NCBI RefSeq assembly: GCF_009801115.1
Contig: NZ_VTOL01000021.1
Span: 21,944 to 85,943 of the forward strand
Source: Dyadobacter sp. 3J3
GTDB lineage: Bacteria > Bacteroidota > Bacteroidia > Cytophagales > Spirosomataceae
Direction: 5' to 3'
Length of the DNA stretch: 64,000 nucleotides
The notes below the pieces were generated by a model that did no database searches, was not told the DNA's origin, and saw only the letters and a list, made by a program, of their open reading frames with translations. Position numbers and translations under genes: made by a program. This document shows, one piece after another, positions 1-9,101 of this stretch; within the stretch, counting starts at the first letter, position 1; each line of letters opens with the position of its first letter.

Positions 1-1163
1 GCGATCGTCGTAGAATTAATAATAGCCAATCCCTCAGCTTTGTCGTGCGGATACAACGAGGTAATGTCTGTCATAAGATCAGCTACCAATGTTTTTGTTA
101 CAGGTATGATGCCGTTTGAAGCAAGTGCCGCTGCTGTTTTCAGCTGTTCAACAGTAGAGCCGCTATAAAGTTTTCCTGTTGCTGCATTTGATGGATCCGA
201 AATATCTGTCGCTCCGGAAATACTTATCTTATAGATTTTTTTAATCACTGTGGACCGGGTAGCATCCGTTGCATATTCACCGTCACGTTCCAGAACCAAA
301 AACTCGGTATTACTGACTGCTACGATTTCGCTGTTCGCCTGAAGATTCGCACGATCAATAAGATATACGTATTCTTTGCTTGTTCCCGCAGCAATATCAT
401 ACGACAAAATACGTGTAACCAGCGATCCCGATACTGCCGCGGAGGATGGATTGTACAAAGGAAACTGCATGATACCCACAAGGGTTTTTCCATCCGGTGT
501 AATCGTCAGGCCTTCCATACCGCGGTTAGGTCTTCTGCTGGCAAAAACCAAAGGGATTTTGCGTCCGCCTTTGCCGCTTCCAAATGGGTTGATCCTTTCA
601 ATTGTTTTTCCGTCAGCATCAAAATGAACCAGGTGAGGGCCATATTCGTCGCTTATCCAGAAAGTACCGTCTTTGGCCATCGCCATTCCTTCCGAATCCA
701 GACCGTCCACGCTATTAGTAAGAACGTTTCCTGCAAGATCCAGCGCAATTTCTCCACTGAATCCCTGACCAGCCGGATTAGGCAAACCGTTTAATTTGGC
801 CCCGTTTTCATTTTTTAACTCAATGATTTTTTCAAGCAAAAGCTGCTGACCTGATAATCTGAATTTTCCGATTTGCGGTGCAAAACCTGGCGAAGCAAAT
901 ACTTTGGAGTTCGCAACAGTACCATCAATATTAGGGCCGCGGTCTGTCAAGAAATAAAAGATATTGTGATCATTCGGATCTTGTACCAATGCTGATCCAA
1001 AACCACCATTGGATACATCAACGCCGTTTGCATTGGTAAGCACAACGGGATTGCTGGCTTCTGCCATTTCCGGATAGGTAATGGTTTCAATATCATGGTC
1101 CGTGCAACCAAGGCACATCATGATCGTTGAAAGTGTGAAGAGTGCTGGTAAATTCAGTTTCAT
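1..1163 (-). CDS. Esterase-like activity of phytase family lipoprotein (3' end cut off by the window)
   Basis: The reading frame opens at the ATG complementary to 1161-1163 and stays open to the window edge, about 387 codons, so the C-terminus is missing. The N-terminus is a lipoprotein signal with the lipobox MCLGC followed by TDHD, so the protein should be anchored outside the inner membrane. The body carries blocks such as FLTDRGPNIDG, LDSEGMAMAKDGTFWISDEYGPH and NRGMEGLTITPDGKTL, which are typical of the phytase-like esterase domain, a beta-propeller. The family is predicted to act on phosphoesters, but activity is rarely shown. It is divergent from the PhoX-like gene starting at 1349, and about 185 bp lie between them, enough for two promoters. 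The family call is from remembered motifs. Confidence 0.8.
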   Translation of the reverse strand, partial: MKLNLPALFTLSTIMMCLGCTDHDIETITYPEMAEASNPVVLTNANGVDVSNGGFGSALVQDPNDHNIFYFLTDRGPNIDGTVANSKVFASPGFAPQIGKFRLSGQQLLLEKIIELKNENGAKLNGLPNPAGQGFSGEIALDLAGNVLTNSVDGLDSEGMAMAKDGTFWISDEYGPHLVHFDADGKTIERINPFGSGKGGRKIPLVFASRRPNRGMEGLTITPDGKTLVGIMQFPLYNPSSAAVSGSLVTRILSYDIAAGTSKEYVYLIDRANLQANSEIVAVSNTEFLVLERDGEYATDATRSTVIKKIYKISISGATDISDPSNAATGKLYSGSTVEQLKTAAALASNGIIPVTKTLVADLMTDITSLYPHDKAEGLAIINSTTI

Positions 1164-1348
1164 ATTCTGATGGTTAATTTTTTACAAAATTAAAGCCGCC
1201 AATTTTACCGCTGGATTAAGAAATGGGCCTGAAAATGAACAAGGTGTGAATTTTAATTTTGTTTTAATCTTAACAAACTGGTAATACTGATTTAATCTCC
1301 AAAAGAGTCTAATCCGTTTACTTTGTGAGTAATACAAAACTACTCACC

Positions 1349-2827
1349 ATGTCAACGAAAAAACTTTTACTACCATCCACAGCCCTTTTGAGCCTATTGA
1401 TTTTGGCAGGTTGTGAAGATCACCGTATGGCCGACAGTCCGGACATCGTCGTGCAAAACCGTTCGGTAACGCCGGTTCTTGCCAAATTCCTTCCTGGTGC
1501 AACCAACGGACGCATTGGAGCGAACAACCTTTCTATGTATTCATTGCTTAGCAGTGATGATGTTTTGGAACAATCGCCAAGTTACGTATTTGGCGGCTCG
1601 GCCGATGGCGCGGGTATTTTCCAAAATCCGGATGGAAACTATACCGTTCTTGTCAATAACGAAGACAATTTCGCAGTCTCACGTATTACACTCGACAAAA
1701 CTTTTAAACCTGTTAAAGGTGAATACGTTTTGAATTCTGATGGAGGAACCTGGCGCTTATGTTCTGCAACCTTGGCAACACCTCTTGAACATGGGTTTGG
1801 ACCTGTATTTTTGACTTGCGGGGAAAGCGGACAAGAATCTCGTACACATGCGCTGAAAGTGGATGCCAACGTAAACCAATCAAGTATTTCAAGAGAAATG
1901 GCAGGTCTTGGACGGTGGAGTGCTGAAAATGCGCTTCCGTTACCAAAAACTGCTTATCCGGGCAAAACGATTATCATGATCGGTGATGATGATTCGGATG
2001 TTAATGGTGGACAATTGGCAATGTACGCTTCCAACACTGTTGGAGATCTTGAAAATGGATTGTTATACATGTTGAAACGTTCTGATAACAATCAGAAGGA
2101 AATGGACATGAAACCGGGTACCGTTTATGATGTTGAATTTGCAAAAATTGAAAACCATAAAACACTTACCGGCGCTCAGATCAATGCCAAAGTAAATGAT
2201 TTGAAAGGTATTAAATTCGGTCGTGTAGAAGATGTTGATTACCGCAAAGGTTCTGCTGCAAACGGACGCGAAGTTATTTTTGCAGTAACGGGCCAGGATA
2301 ATTCAGGTGTTAACGCCGATTATTCGCGCTCTAAATATGGACGTATTTACCGTCTGGTATTGGATGAAAAAGATCCTTCGAAAGGAAAACTTGAAGTTTT
2401 ACTGGATGGAGACGACCGCTCAGGAATCGCCAAAACTTTTCAGGATCCTGATAATGTTTGTGTGACTACCAACTACATATACATTATGGAAGATCCAAAC
2501 GGATATGGTGATGAAAAACATGATGGTTATGTGTATCAATATAATCTGAACACAAGACAATTGACTCCGATCATTGAAATTGATCACCGTCGTACAGCCT
2601 CTGACGCTGCAAAATACAATGTTGGCGGAACTTCTAAATTGGGTTCATGGGAATCAAGTGGTATGATAGATGTATCGGATGTAACCGGTCGTCCAAATAC
2701 TTTCATGCTTGGTATTCAGGCTCATACATGGAGAGGTGACAAGTACAAAGGTGTTGACGGAGGTTCTGTTCGTAAGAATGAGGATCAGGCCAGTCAGTTA
2801 ATTCTGATCGAAGGTTTGCCTCGTTAA
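1349..2827 (+). CDS. PhoX-like (DUF839) lipoprotein
   Basis: I start at ATG 1349 because it opens directly into a lipoprotein signal (MSTKKLLL, then LILAGC at about residues 20-25). An in-frame GTG at 1325 would add eight residues before it. The product is about 492 residues. The C-terminal half holds blocks seen in PhoX and DUF839 proteins: a region naming the start of a beta-propeller (GIKFGRVEDVDYRKG), YGRIYRLVLD, and FQDPDNVCVTTNYIYIMEDPN, where PhoX enzymes bind metal with Asp and Glu. PhoX enzymes are Ca/Fe alkaline phosphatases; whether this divergent member is active is unknown. It stands alone, divergent from a phytase-like esterase and closed by a hairpin terminator. The pair suggests phosphoester scavenging. 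Confidence 0.7.
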   Translation: MSTKKLLLPSTALLSLLILAGCEDHRMADSPDIVVQNRSVTPVLAKFLPGATNGRIGANNLSMYSLLSSDDVLEQSPSYVFGGSADGAGIFQNPDGNYTVLVNNEDNFAVSRITLDKTFKPVKGEYVLNSDGGTWRLCSATLATPLEHGFGPVFLTCGESGQESRTHALKVDANVNQSSISREMAGLGRWSAENALPLPKTAYPGKTIIMIGDDDSDVNGGQLAMYASNTVGDLENGLLYMLKRSDNNQKEMDMKPGTVYDVEFAKIENHKTLTGAQINAKVNDLKGIKFGRVEDVDYRKGSAANGREVIFAVTGQDNSGVNADYSRSKYGRIYRLVLDEKDPSKGKLEVLLDGDDRSGIAKTFQDPDNVCVTTNYIYIMEDPNGYGDEKHDGYVYQYNLNTRQLTPIIEIDHRRTASDAAKYNVGGTSKLGSWESSGMIDVSDVTGRPNTFMLGIQAHTWRGDKYKGVDGGSVRKNEDQASQLILIEGLPR

Positions 2828-2843
2828 TCCTTACCAATAATAA

Positions 2844-2880
2844 AAGACGCCTGTCCGGAATTTCTCTGGCCAGGCGTCTT
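2844..2880 (+). terminator. Hairpin terminator after the PhoX-like gene
   Basis: A ten-base arm AAGACGCCTG (2844-2853) pairs exactly with CAGGCGTCTT (2871-2880) around a 17-base loop. It lies 17 bp after the stop codon and is followed by a short T-rich stretch, so it probably ends the PhoX-like transcript. Confidence 0.7.
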
Positions 2881-2918
2881 ATGTATTTTCAAATCCCACA
2901 TTTTTTCAAAATATCTTT

Positions 2919-4739
2919 ATGATTTTTAAATCTTTACTGCTTTTTTGCGGTAGGAAATACGGGTTGTTTAGTTTCCTTATTCTTGGCATTTTCCTGACCT
3001 CATGTCAGTCTGGTGCCGATTCAGAACAGAAACATTCCAAGGCGCAGATTATCAAACAGACTTTTATGCAGGATATAAATGGTCTGGATTCGGCTGTTAG
3101 CCGGTTGCAGCATGATCTTAAAACAAAACAGTCTGACACCGTTATACAAAATGCCTTTCGCAGCGCGAGGTTGGCTTACAAAAAACTTGAATTTATTTCC
3201 GCCTATTACAGTCCTGAAACAACCAAGGCACTTAACGGACCTAATATTCCTGAGGTGGACGATGATCTTCGTGTAAATCCCCCGCAAGGTTTTCAGGTTT
3301 TGGAAGAACTTGTTTTCCCGGTTGTAGATTCGTCAGCCTTCTCGGAAGGACTGGAAATAACCATAGTGCTTCGCTTACAAGTAAACCGGTTGCGCAAAAT
3401 TTCTGAAAGTAATGAGCTTACCGACAGTCATGTTTTTGATGCGATGCGTCTGGAAATATTTCGTATTCAAACCCAGGGAATTACGGGATTTGATTCCCCG
3501 GTAGCCTTTCATTCTTTGCCGGAAGCAGCCAGCGCATTGACGGGAATGCGTGAAGGATTACAGGTGTATGCGCTCGACAAAAAGAATAAAGATCTTTCCG
3601 ATCGGCTGAACAAGGCTTTTGAAAAAGCAATCGTTAACCTACATAATTCTGGTAGTTTTGATGATTTTGACCGACTGGAATTTATCAAAAATAACGCAAA
3701 TGAGCTAAGTACACTTTTACTGGATGCTCAAAAAAGCCTGGAAATTCCGGTATTTACAGAAAGCCGGTTTTTGTCCGCCTCTGCAAAAACGCTGACCGAT
3801 ACCGGCGTTTTTAATGGTGATTATTTTGTCAATATGGATGAACAGCATAGTACGCCCGGAAAAATTGCACTGGGTAAAATGCTATTTTTTAATCCGGTTC
3901 TTTCTGCCGGTGCTGGTAGGAGCTGTGCCAGTTGTCACCAGCCGGATAAAGCTTTTAGTGATGGTGAAACAAAAAGTTTAGCTGTTGGTTTTGACGGGAA
4001 ACGTATTAGCCGAAATGCACCAACCTTATTAAATGCCGCATTCCAAGCCGTCCAGTTTGCTGATTCCAGGGTTTCATTTTTGGAGGATCAGGCTACGGAC
4101 GTTATACAAAACAAACAGGAAATGCACGGTTCGTTACCCCTTGCAGTTAAAGCATTGAAAGAAAATCCTGAGTATGCTAAATTATTTGCAGCGAGTTATA
4201 AAGATGGTGTCAATGAAGAATCTTTGAAAAATGCGATTGCAAGTTACATTCGCTCACTCAGAATGCCGGAGTCGAGGCTGGATACCTATCTTCAAGGAAA
4301 AACCAATACCCTGACACTGGAAGAAAAAGCAGGTTTCAACGTATTTATGGGGAAAGGGAAATGTGCTACCTGCCATTTTTTTCCTTTATTCAATGGAACC
4401 GTTCCTCCTTTTTATCAGGAAACAGAAAGTGAAGTTTTGGGTGTCCCGTCAACCGCGGAAGGTAAAAAAGTGGATGCCGATGTTGGTAAATTTATACTGA
4501 CCAAACGTGAGCCGCATTTGTATGCTTTTAAAACACCAACGGTCAGGCAGGCTTCAAAAACGGCTCCGTATATGCATAATGGTGTTTATAAAACGCTCGA
4601 AGAAGTGGTTGATTTTTACGATCAGGGAGGAGGAAACGGACTTGGTTTTGAACTTCCCAACCAGACTTTACCTTTTGATAAACTGAATTTAACAACTCCT
4701 GAGAAAAAAGCGCTGGTCGCGTTTATGCGTGTCTTGTAA
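2919..4739 (+). CDS. Di-heme cytochrome c peroxidase with an extra N-terminal helical domain
   Basis: The 606-residue product starts with a lipoprotein-type signal (ending FLTSC at about residue 29). Residues 40-290 form an alpha-helical region without heme motifs, which looks imelysin-like in style but is not clearly assignable. The peroxidase or MauG-like part follows, with heme motifs CASCH at about 336-340 and CATCH at about 482-486, the block GRSCASCHQPDKAFSDG, and the typical TPTVRQASKTAPYMHNG near the C-terminus. Bacterial CCPs are usually about 330-400 residues, so the N-terminal 290 residues are an addition. Members reduce hydrogen peroxide or oxidise protein partners in the periplasm. 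It lies 39 bp after the PhoX terminator and probably has its own promoter. No redox partner is encoded beside it. Confidence 0.85.
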   Translation: MIFKSLLLFCGRKYGLFSFLILGIFLTSCQSGADSEQKHSKAQIIKQTFMQDINGLDSAVSRLQHDLKTKQSDTVIQNAFRSARLAYKKLEFISAYYSPETTKALNGPNIPEVDDDLRVNPPQGFQVLEELVFPVVDSSAFSEGLEITIVLRLQVNRLRKISESNELTDSHVFDAMRLEIFRIQTQGITGFDSPVAFHSLPEAASALTGMREGLQVYALDKKNKDLSDRLNKAFEKAIVNLHNSGSFDDFDRLEFIKNNANELSTLLLDAQKSLEIPVFTESRFLSASAKTLTDTGVFNGDYFVNMDEQHSTPGKIALGKMLFFNPVLSAGAGRSCASCHQPDKAFSDGETKSLAVGFDGKRISRNAPTLLNAAFQAVQFADSRVSFLEDQATDVIQNKQEMHGSLPLAVKALKENPEYAKLFAASYKDGVNEESLKNAIASYIRSLRMPESRLDTYLQGKTNTLTLEEKAGFNVFMGKGKCATCHFFPLFNGTVPPFYQETESEVLGVPSTAEGKKVDADVGKFILTKREPHLYAFKTPTVRQASKTAPYMHNGVYKTLEEVVDFYDQGGGNGLGFELPNQTLPFDKLNLTTPEKKALVAFMRVL

Positions 4740-4780
4740 TTTTGAAACTAATTATAAATTATTACTCAACAGAAGAGATG

Positions 4781-4812
4781 ATCCATTTCGCGCTTAAAAA
4801 CGTGAAATGGAT
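4781..4812. repeat. Hairpin in the 4740-5111 intergenic region
   Basis: ATCCATTTCGCG (4781-4792) pairs with CGTGAAATGGAT (4801-4812) at 11 of 12 positions around an 8-base loop. It begins about 40 bp after the cytochrome peroxidase stop and may end or protect that mRNA, but no U-run follows. The rest of 4740-5111 shows nothing convincing. A 67-codon frame at 4807 starts inside the hairpin and does not look like a gene. Confidence 0.45.
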
Positions 4813-5111
4813 GCGCAATTGAATTATCGGGCGGATGAAAAAATTAACTTTTCACCCTCTGCTCTCTTAATTCATGTCAAAAACAATATCACCACCATCG
4901 AATATCAGGTCAACTTTTGGTGTTTGCTGCTGAACATGGTGCAGACATTTGACAAATTTATCAGGTATAGCAAAAGCTTAATCTTACCGCTTACTCAAAG
5001 AAATTCCTAAATCTCCCTGTTTATTTTTTGATTGTATATTTTTTTATAATTTGGTTTTACGATCTGCTAATCAGTGGATTGGAATTTGGTTTTGTATATA
5101 ATTGAAGCCTT

Positions 5112-6995
5112 ATGAAATACTTTGTACTATTGTTTTTATTAGGAATAAGCTGTACCGGTTTTGCCCAGCGCAACCATGATCAGGACATACAGGACAGTGT
5201 AATTGGCTGGTGGAGCAATAACAGATTCGATCATCTAAAACCGCAGACTGACCCGATTTGGAAAAAGAAAGAGGTCATTGTCAATGAGATGGTTAAATGG
5301 ATGAAAGCGAGTTATACGCCTGTTGGTGGTTTGGGTACTTCCTCGCGGTACATCAACAGCAAAGGATATGGGGTTGATTTTCTGGTTTGGAATGTAAGTC
5401 ACGATAAGGAGTGGACGGAAGCCAATGGCAATTTCAAGCCAATAGCCGAAGAAAATACAAAATTTGTTATGGCTGCTAACCAATTATTTGGAGCCCATCC
5501 AATTAGTTTTATAAACACTGGAAATGAATTTTATTTTGCGATACAGCCAGACGGCTATGGTGCTGATAGTCAGAAGAATGATCGGCGAAATGGTTTAGAC
5601 CCGCGTATTCATCCCAATGCTTACAGATACATCACTAGGGTAAATGATTGGTGTACAGTATACCTGGCGCCGGATAACAAGCTTCCATGGATTCCGGTGA
5701 GTAAAGGCGAACTTTTGGAAAAGGCGGAAGAGGGGCTGCAAAAAGTGCTTGAAGACAAGAGAAAGCAGGTTGTATCGCAATGGCCGGATAACAAGAAAAG
5801 TCAGGAAGAAGCGCTGGACTATTTTGAGAAAGGGGATATTGCCAAATACAGAAAGAAAATACAGGAATTAAAAAGCCGTCACGCAAATTCCCTGAAAGAA
5901 GCAGCAGTAATCCGGAGTATGCAGCCCAACATGTTCAGCTTTGAAACCGATCCGGATATTTTTAAAATAGATAATTATGCAAAAGAACTGAATCAGGCGT
6001 ATCAGGTTATGAAACTGGATGCGACAATAATGGCCAAAGTGAATGACGTAACTCCTTTGTGGGTGGCTGTTGCATTTCCATTTGAAAACAAAGAAAATGG
6101 TAATCAGTTGTTTGAAATGTACACAGCGATGTCTCAAAACATCAACTATGATTATATCTATAATTACTTTTATGATGCCGAAAAAATTAAAGGTAAAATG
6201 TACTCGCCAGCCAATGCAGTTGCTTTAAAAGTGAGGCTGGATGCTTACCGGAATAAGACGGCGGGCACACAAAGTTTAATTGCAAAAAAACAGGGAAATC
6301 TACCTGCCGGTGTCGTGTTGTTTGACGATTTTTCTCAGGAGCAGGTGGGAGGGAAACCGGCTGGCTGGCATTTTAGTTCGACGGGAAAACCGCATATCAT
6401 TTCCAAAATTGAAGGCGAAACCAGGAACTGGTTAAAACTGGGATATGGTAATGAATTATCGCCTGCTACGTTGCAGAGTTTGCCCGAGAATTTCAGCCTG
6501 GAATACGATGTTGTCACTTCCGGATTTGATGGCAGGTGGGGCGCAAATCTTACCATGGAATTAAAAGGAAGTAAGAAGGGCAGCGATGGCGTTGTATATT
6601 CTTCCACTTTGACAACCAGCATTACAGCCGGCAATCAAAGTGCGTTGGAAGCGAATCATGATTACCGGGGAGAATTAAAAATCGATCTTTTAAACTACCC
6701 TTCTAAAATGGATTATAATGATAAGGGTGGCTATTTCAACGTAACCCAGCCAGTATTTACCAGTACAAAACGCAAAGTACATGTTCAATTGGTTAAGAAA
6801 GGCCAGATGATCTCTATGTCTCTCAACGGGAAGGAACTTACTAATTCTTTACAGTTTAAAACTAAATATGGTAAACCTTGCGGTGATTGCAGTATTCCTG
6901 GCGGTTTGGTTTACAATTTGGTCATTAGAAATTTTACGCAGGAACCTGAAACGGTTAATTGTTATATTGGGAATGTTAAGATTTCAAAGCTTTGA
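5112..6995 (+). CDS. Exported protein of unknown function with a C-terminal beta-sandwich-like part
   Basis: The 627-residue product has a clear Sec signal (MKYFVLLFLLGISCTGFAQ, cleavage likely after FAQ). I do not recognise the family. Residues 20-200 contain many aromatic and Gly residues (WWSNNRFDHLKP, GLGTSSRYINSKGYGVDFLVWN). Residues 200-270 are a charged, probably coiled stretch (KAEEGLQKVLEDKRKQ, KYRKKIQELKSRHANS). From about residue 405 (VVLFDDFSQEQVGGKPAGWHF) to the end the pattern resembles a concanavalin-like jelly roll of the kind found in glycan-active or adhesive proteins. It is monocistronic, with AT-rich sequence upstream and an inverted repeat downstream. It may be periplasmic or surface exposed. 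No catalytic residues can be named. Confidence 0.75.
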   Translation: MKYFVLLFLLGISCTGFAQRNHDQDIQDSVIGWWSNNRFDHLKPQTDPIWKKKEVIVNEMVKWMKASYTPVGGLGTSSRYINSKGYGVDFLVWNVSHDKEWTEANGNFKPIAEENTKFVMAANQLFGAHPISFINTGNEFYFAIQPDGYGADSQKNDRRNGLDPRIHPNAYRYITRVNDWCTVYLAPDNKLPWIPVSKGELLEKAEEGLQKVLEDKRKQVVSQWPDNKKSQEEALDYFEKGDIAKYRKKIQELKSRHANSLKEAAVIRSMQPNMFSFETDPDIFKIDNYAKELNQAYQVMKLDATIMAKVNDVTPLWVAVAFPFENKENGNQLFEMYTAMSQNINYDYIYNYFYDAEKIKGKMYSPANAVALKVRLDAYRNKTAGTQSLIAKKQGNLPAGVVLFDDFSQEQVGGKPAGWHFSSTGKPHIISKIEGETRNWLKLGYGNELSPATLQSLPENFSLEYDVVTSGFDGRWGANLTMELKGSKKGSDGVVYSSTLTTSITAGNQSALEANHDYRGELKIDLLNYPSKMDYNDKGGYFNVTQPVFTSTKRKVHVQLVKKGQMISMSLNGKELTNSLQFKTKYGKPCGDCSIPGGLVYNLVIRNFTQEPETVNCYIGNVKISKL

Positions 6996-7083
6996 TTTTG
7001 AGTGATGAATGTTAAGTGATGCTCGAATGAATCGTTATATATTTCGTATTATGTAGGTAATCGATGCATCCCTTGAATGTTAA

Positions 7084-7152
7084 ATAACGAGGGCAATTTT
7101 TACCGCTGTTAAAATAAAGAGGGCAAAAATGACGAAAATTTGCCCTCGTTAT
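7084..7152. repeat. Long imperfect inverted repeat with a third internal copy
   Basis: The left arm (7084-7100, ATAACGAGGGCAA then T-rich) is nearly complementary to the right arm (7135-7152, AAAATTTGCCCTCGTTAT). A further AGAGGGCAAA lies between them at about 7118-7127, so GAGGGCAA occurs three times in 70 bp. It sits between convergent-free neighbours at 6995 and 7296. It could be a remnant of insertion-sequence ends, a MITE, or a strong RNA hairpin that ends the upstream transcript. Confidence 0.6.
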
Positions 7153-7243
7153 CAGGATTTATCAAAAAACTGGCAACAAATCAGGTAATTGAAATAAAAT
7201 TGGCATCACCAAATTTAATTTACATATAATACTTTCTTTTATA

Positions 7244-7251
7244 TACTTTTG
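7244..7251 (+). promoter_or_regulatory. Possible -7 element for the ABC transporter operon
   Basis: TACTTTTG matches the Bacteroidota -7 consensus TAnnTTTG and lies 44 bp before the ATG at 7296. I see no clear TTTG -33 element at the usual distance, so this is tentative. Confidence 0.35.
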
Positions 7252-7295
7252 AAGTAATCTAAGCGACCTGCCAAACAGATTACACATCATACCCA

Positions 7296-7928
7296 ATGCT
7301 GAAAATTACGAATTATAAGAAATCATATAAAAAAGACATCGTTCTTGAAGTTGATAATTTAACAATAGAATCAGGAATTAACTGGATTCGAGGGGCTAAC
7401 GGGACTGGAAAAAGTACATTTCTAAAATCCGCGGCTGGCATCATTGCCTTTGAGGGAGAACTTGTGTTAAATTCGGGCATCAGCATAAAAAAACAGCCCA
7501 TAGCTTACCGGAAACAGGTCAATTTCGCGGAAGCTGAACCGGTATTCCCGGAATTTCTGACAGGAACAGATTTAATCAAATTGTTTACAAAAGCAAAAGG
7601 CGTGCCCACAAACCAGGCTGATTATTTTATAGAAACCATGAAAATGCAGGCTTACGTGAGAGATCCGATCGGTACTTTTTCGAGCGGTATGCTGAAAAAA
7701 CTATCACTTTTACTCGCATTTATCGGTCACCCCAAACTGGTTTTGCTGGACGAACCGCTCATTACCATGGACAGCGAATCCCTAAAAACCTTGTATAGCT
7801 GGATTGTCGAATATTATTCCAAAGAGGGGACAAGCTTTTTACTTTCGTCACATCAGGCTCTGGAAGATTCTTTTTTACCAACCATACAAGAGTTGTTGGT
7901 GGATGATCAAACTATAAAATACGTATGA
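7296..7928 (+). CDS. ABC transporter ATP-binding protein
   Basis: This 210-residue protein is a stand-alone ABC ATPase. It has Walker A GANGTGKST (about residues 34-42), a signature-like FSSGMLKKLSL in place of LSGGQ (about 128-138), Walker B LVLLDEPL with the catalytic Glu (about 147-154), and an H-loop in LLSSH. Its stop overlaps the start of the next gene by four bases, so the two are translated together. The partner is a polytopic membrane protein, so the pair should form an ATP-driven transporter or exporter. The substrate cannot be told from sequence. The family resembles small two-component exporters next to unclassified permeases. Confidence 0.88.
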   Translation: MLKITNYKKSYKKDIVLEVDNLTIESGINWIRGANGTGKSTFLKSAAGIIAFEGELVLNSGISIKKQPIAYRKQVNFAEAEPVFPEFLTGTDLIKLFTKAKGVPTNQADYFIETMKMQAYVRDPIGTFSSGMLKKLSLLLAFIGHPKLVLLDEPLITMDSESLKTLYSWIVEYYSKEGTSFLLSSHQALEDSFLPTIQELLVDDQTIKYV

Positions 7929-9037
7929 CAAAGATTTTGATAAAAACGTTTGCTGCCGGTTTTTACAAAGTTCATGCGGGTTTGCTGTTAACCTTGTTTG
8001 TGACTTTATTTATTAATTTCTTTTTTACCAATGTCCTGAACCAAACCCATCTTAACCAGGAACAAATCCTTTTAAACAATCTAAAACTGGTGCTTACTTC
8101 GGTTAGTAATCCTGTTGCAATGGGAATGCTTTTCCTGATCTGGCTCGGGTATACTGTGAAGAGTTGTCAATATGTAGCAGCGCAATTGACATTGAATCAG
8201 CATCAGTTTTTGTTTTATAGCAGCAACGCAATGTCGTTGAGAAAACAATTTCAGACCTGGTTCATACTTCAATCCGTAATTTCGATACCCATTCTGGTAC
8301 TTGGTTTTTTTGCCATCGGTGTAGGATTTGTCTTCGATTACCTTTTGATCCCGCTTATTATTCCTATCTACTTGCTGTTACTGCTTTTGGGAAGCGCATG
8401 GTATTACACCAGATTATTGAAGAATCCTGGTGAAGAAAAATCAAAATCATATATCCCGGATTTATTAAAAAATTTCCCAAAACCATTTTTCAGCCTTTTT
8501 CTTTATCAGATTGTCTACAAATTCAAACTCACAATTGGGATAATCAAAGCGATTTCAGCAGTTCTGATTATTGGTATGTATGCCTTGTTTCGGGATAATC
8601 CAAACGATATCCGAATAGCAGGCATTAGCATTCTGGGGGTGGTTGCTGCTCATACTGTTTTGATTTATCAGTCGAACGAATTTGAGCGGTCTTATTTAAC
8701 CGTTTTTCGTAATTTTCCTTACACGAAACAGAGATTATATTTTCAATTTGCTGTTCTGTATTTCCTGCTGATAGTACCTGAAATCATTTTGTTTTTCTGT
8801 CTGTACAATTCAATAGCGGTCCGGGTTTCATTATTGGGTTTGAGTTGCGCACTTTTGCTACGGACCATTTTATATTGGCAAAATCAAAAGATGGGAGATT
8901 ATTTAAAAATCGTTTTTGCCTTGTTTATTTGTTCCTCGCTTGCGGTTATGTTCGGGGGTATTTACTGGCTGACGATTTTTTATATTGGGGTTTCTATCTT
9001 TATTTTTAACCGAAGTTATTACAGGTTATTGGAATAA
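7925..9037 (+). CDS. Polytopic membrane protein, probable ABC transporter permease
   Basis: The 370-residue product is strongly hydrophobic, with about 9-11 likely membrane segments (for example LLTLFVTLFINFFF near residue 20 and ISIPILVLGFFAIGVGFVF near 115). It overlaps the ATPase gene by 4 bp (ATGA), which strongly suggests it is the membrane half of that transporter. I see no conserved permease family signature, so the assignment rests on the context. Nothing in it indicates the substrate. Confidence 0.75.
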   Translation: MTKILIKTFAAGFYKVHAGLLLTLFVTLFINFFFTNVLNQTHLNQEQILLNNLKLVLTSVSNPVAMGMLFLIWLGYTVKSCQYVAAQLTLNQHQFLFYSSNAMSLRKQFQTWFILQSVISIPILVLGFFAIGVGFVFDYLLIPLIIPIYLLLLLLGSAWYYTRLLKNPGEEKSKSYIPDLLKNFPKPFFSLFLYQIVYKFKLTIGIIKAISAVLIIGMYALFRDNPNDIRIAGISILGVVAAHTVLIYQSNEFERSYLTVFRNFPYTKQRLYFQFAVLYFLLIVPEIILFFCLYNSIAVRVSLLGLSCALLLRTILYWQNQKMGDYLKIVFALFICSSLAVMFGGIYWLTIFYIGVSIFIFNRSYYRLLE

Positions 9038-9101
9038 GTCAGGGACATTCCGAGGTGAGAAAAATATTTAACCTATTCATCCTGTGTTAATTTGAAAAAA
9101 A

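Noticed and set aside
1479..1946. Short frames on both strands inside the PhoX-like gene
   Set aside because: Shadows of the real frame without start context or domains.
4807..5010. 67-codon plus-strand frame after the cytochrome peroxidase
   Set aside because: Starts inside a hairpin and has no recognisable domain or context.
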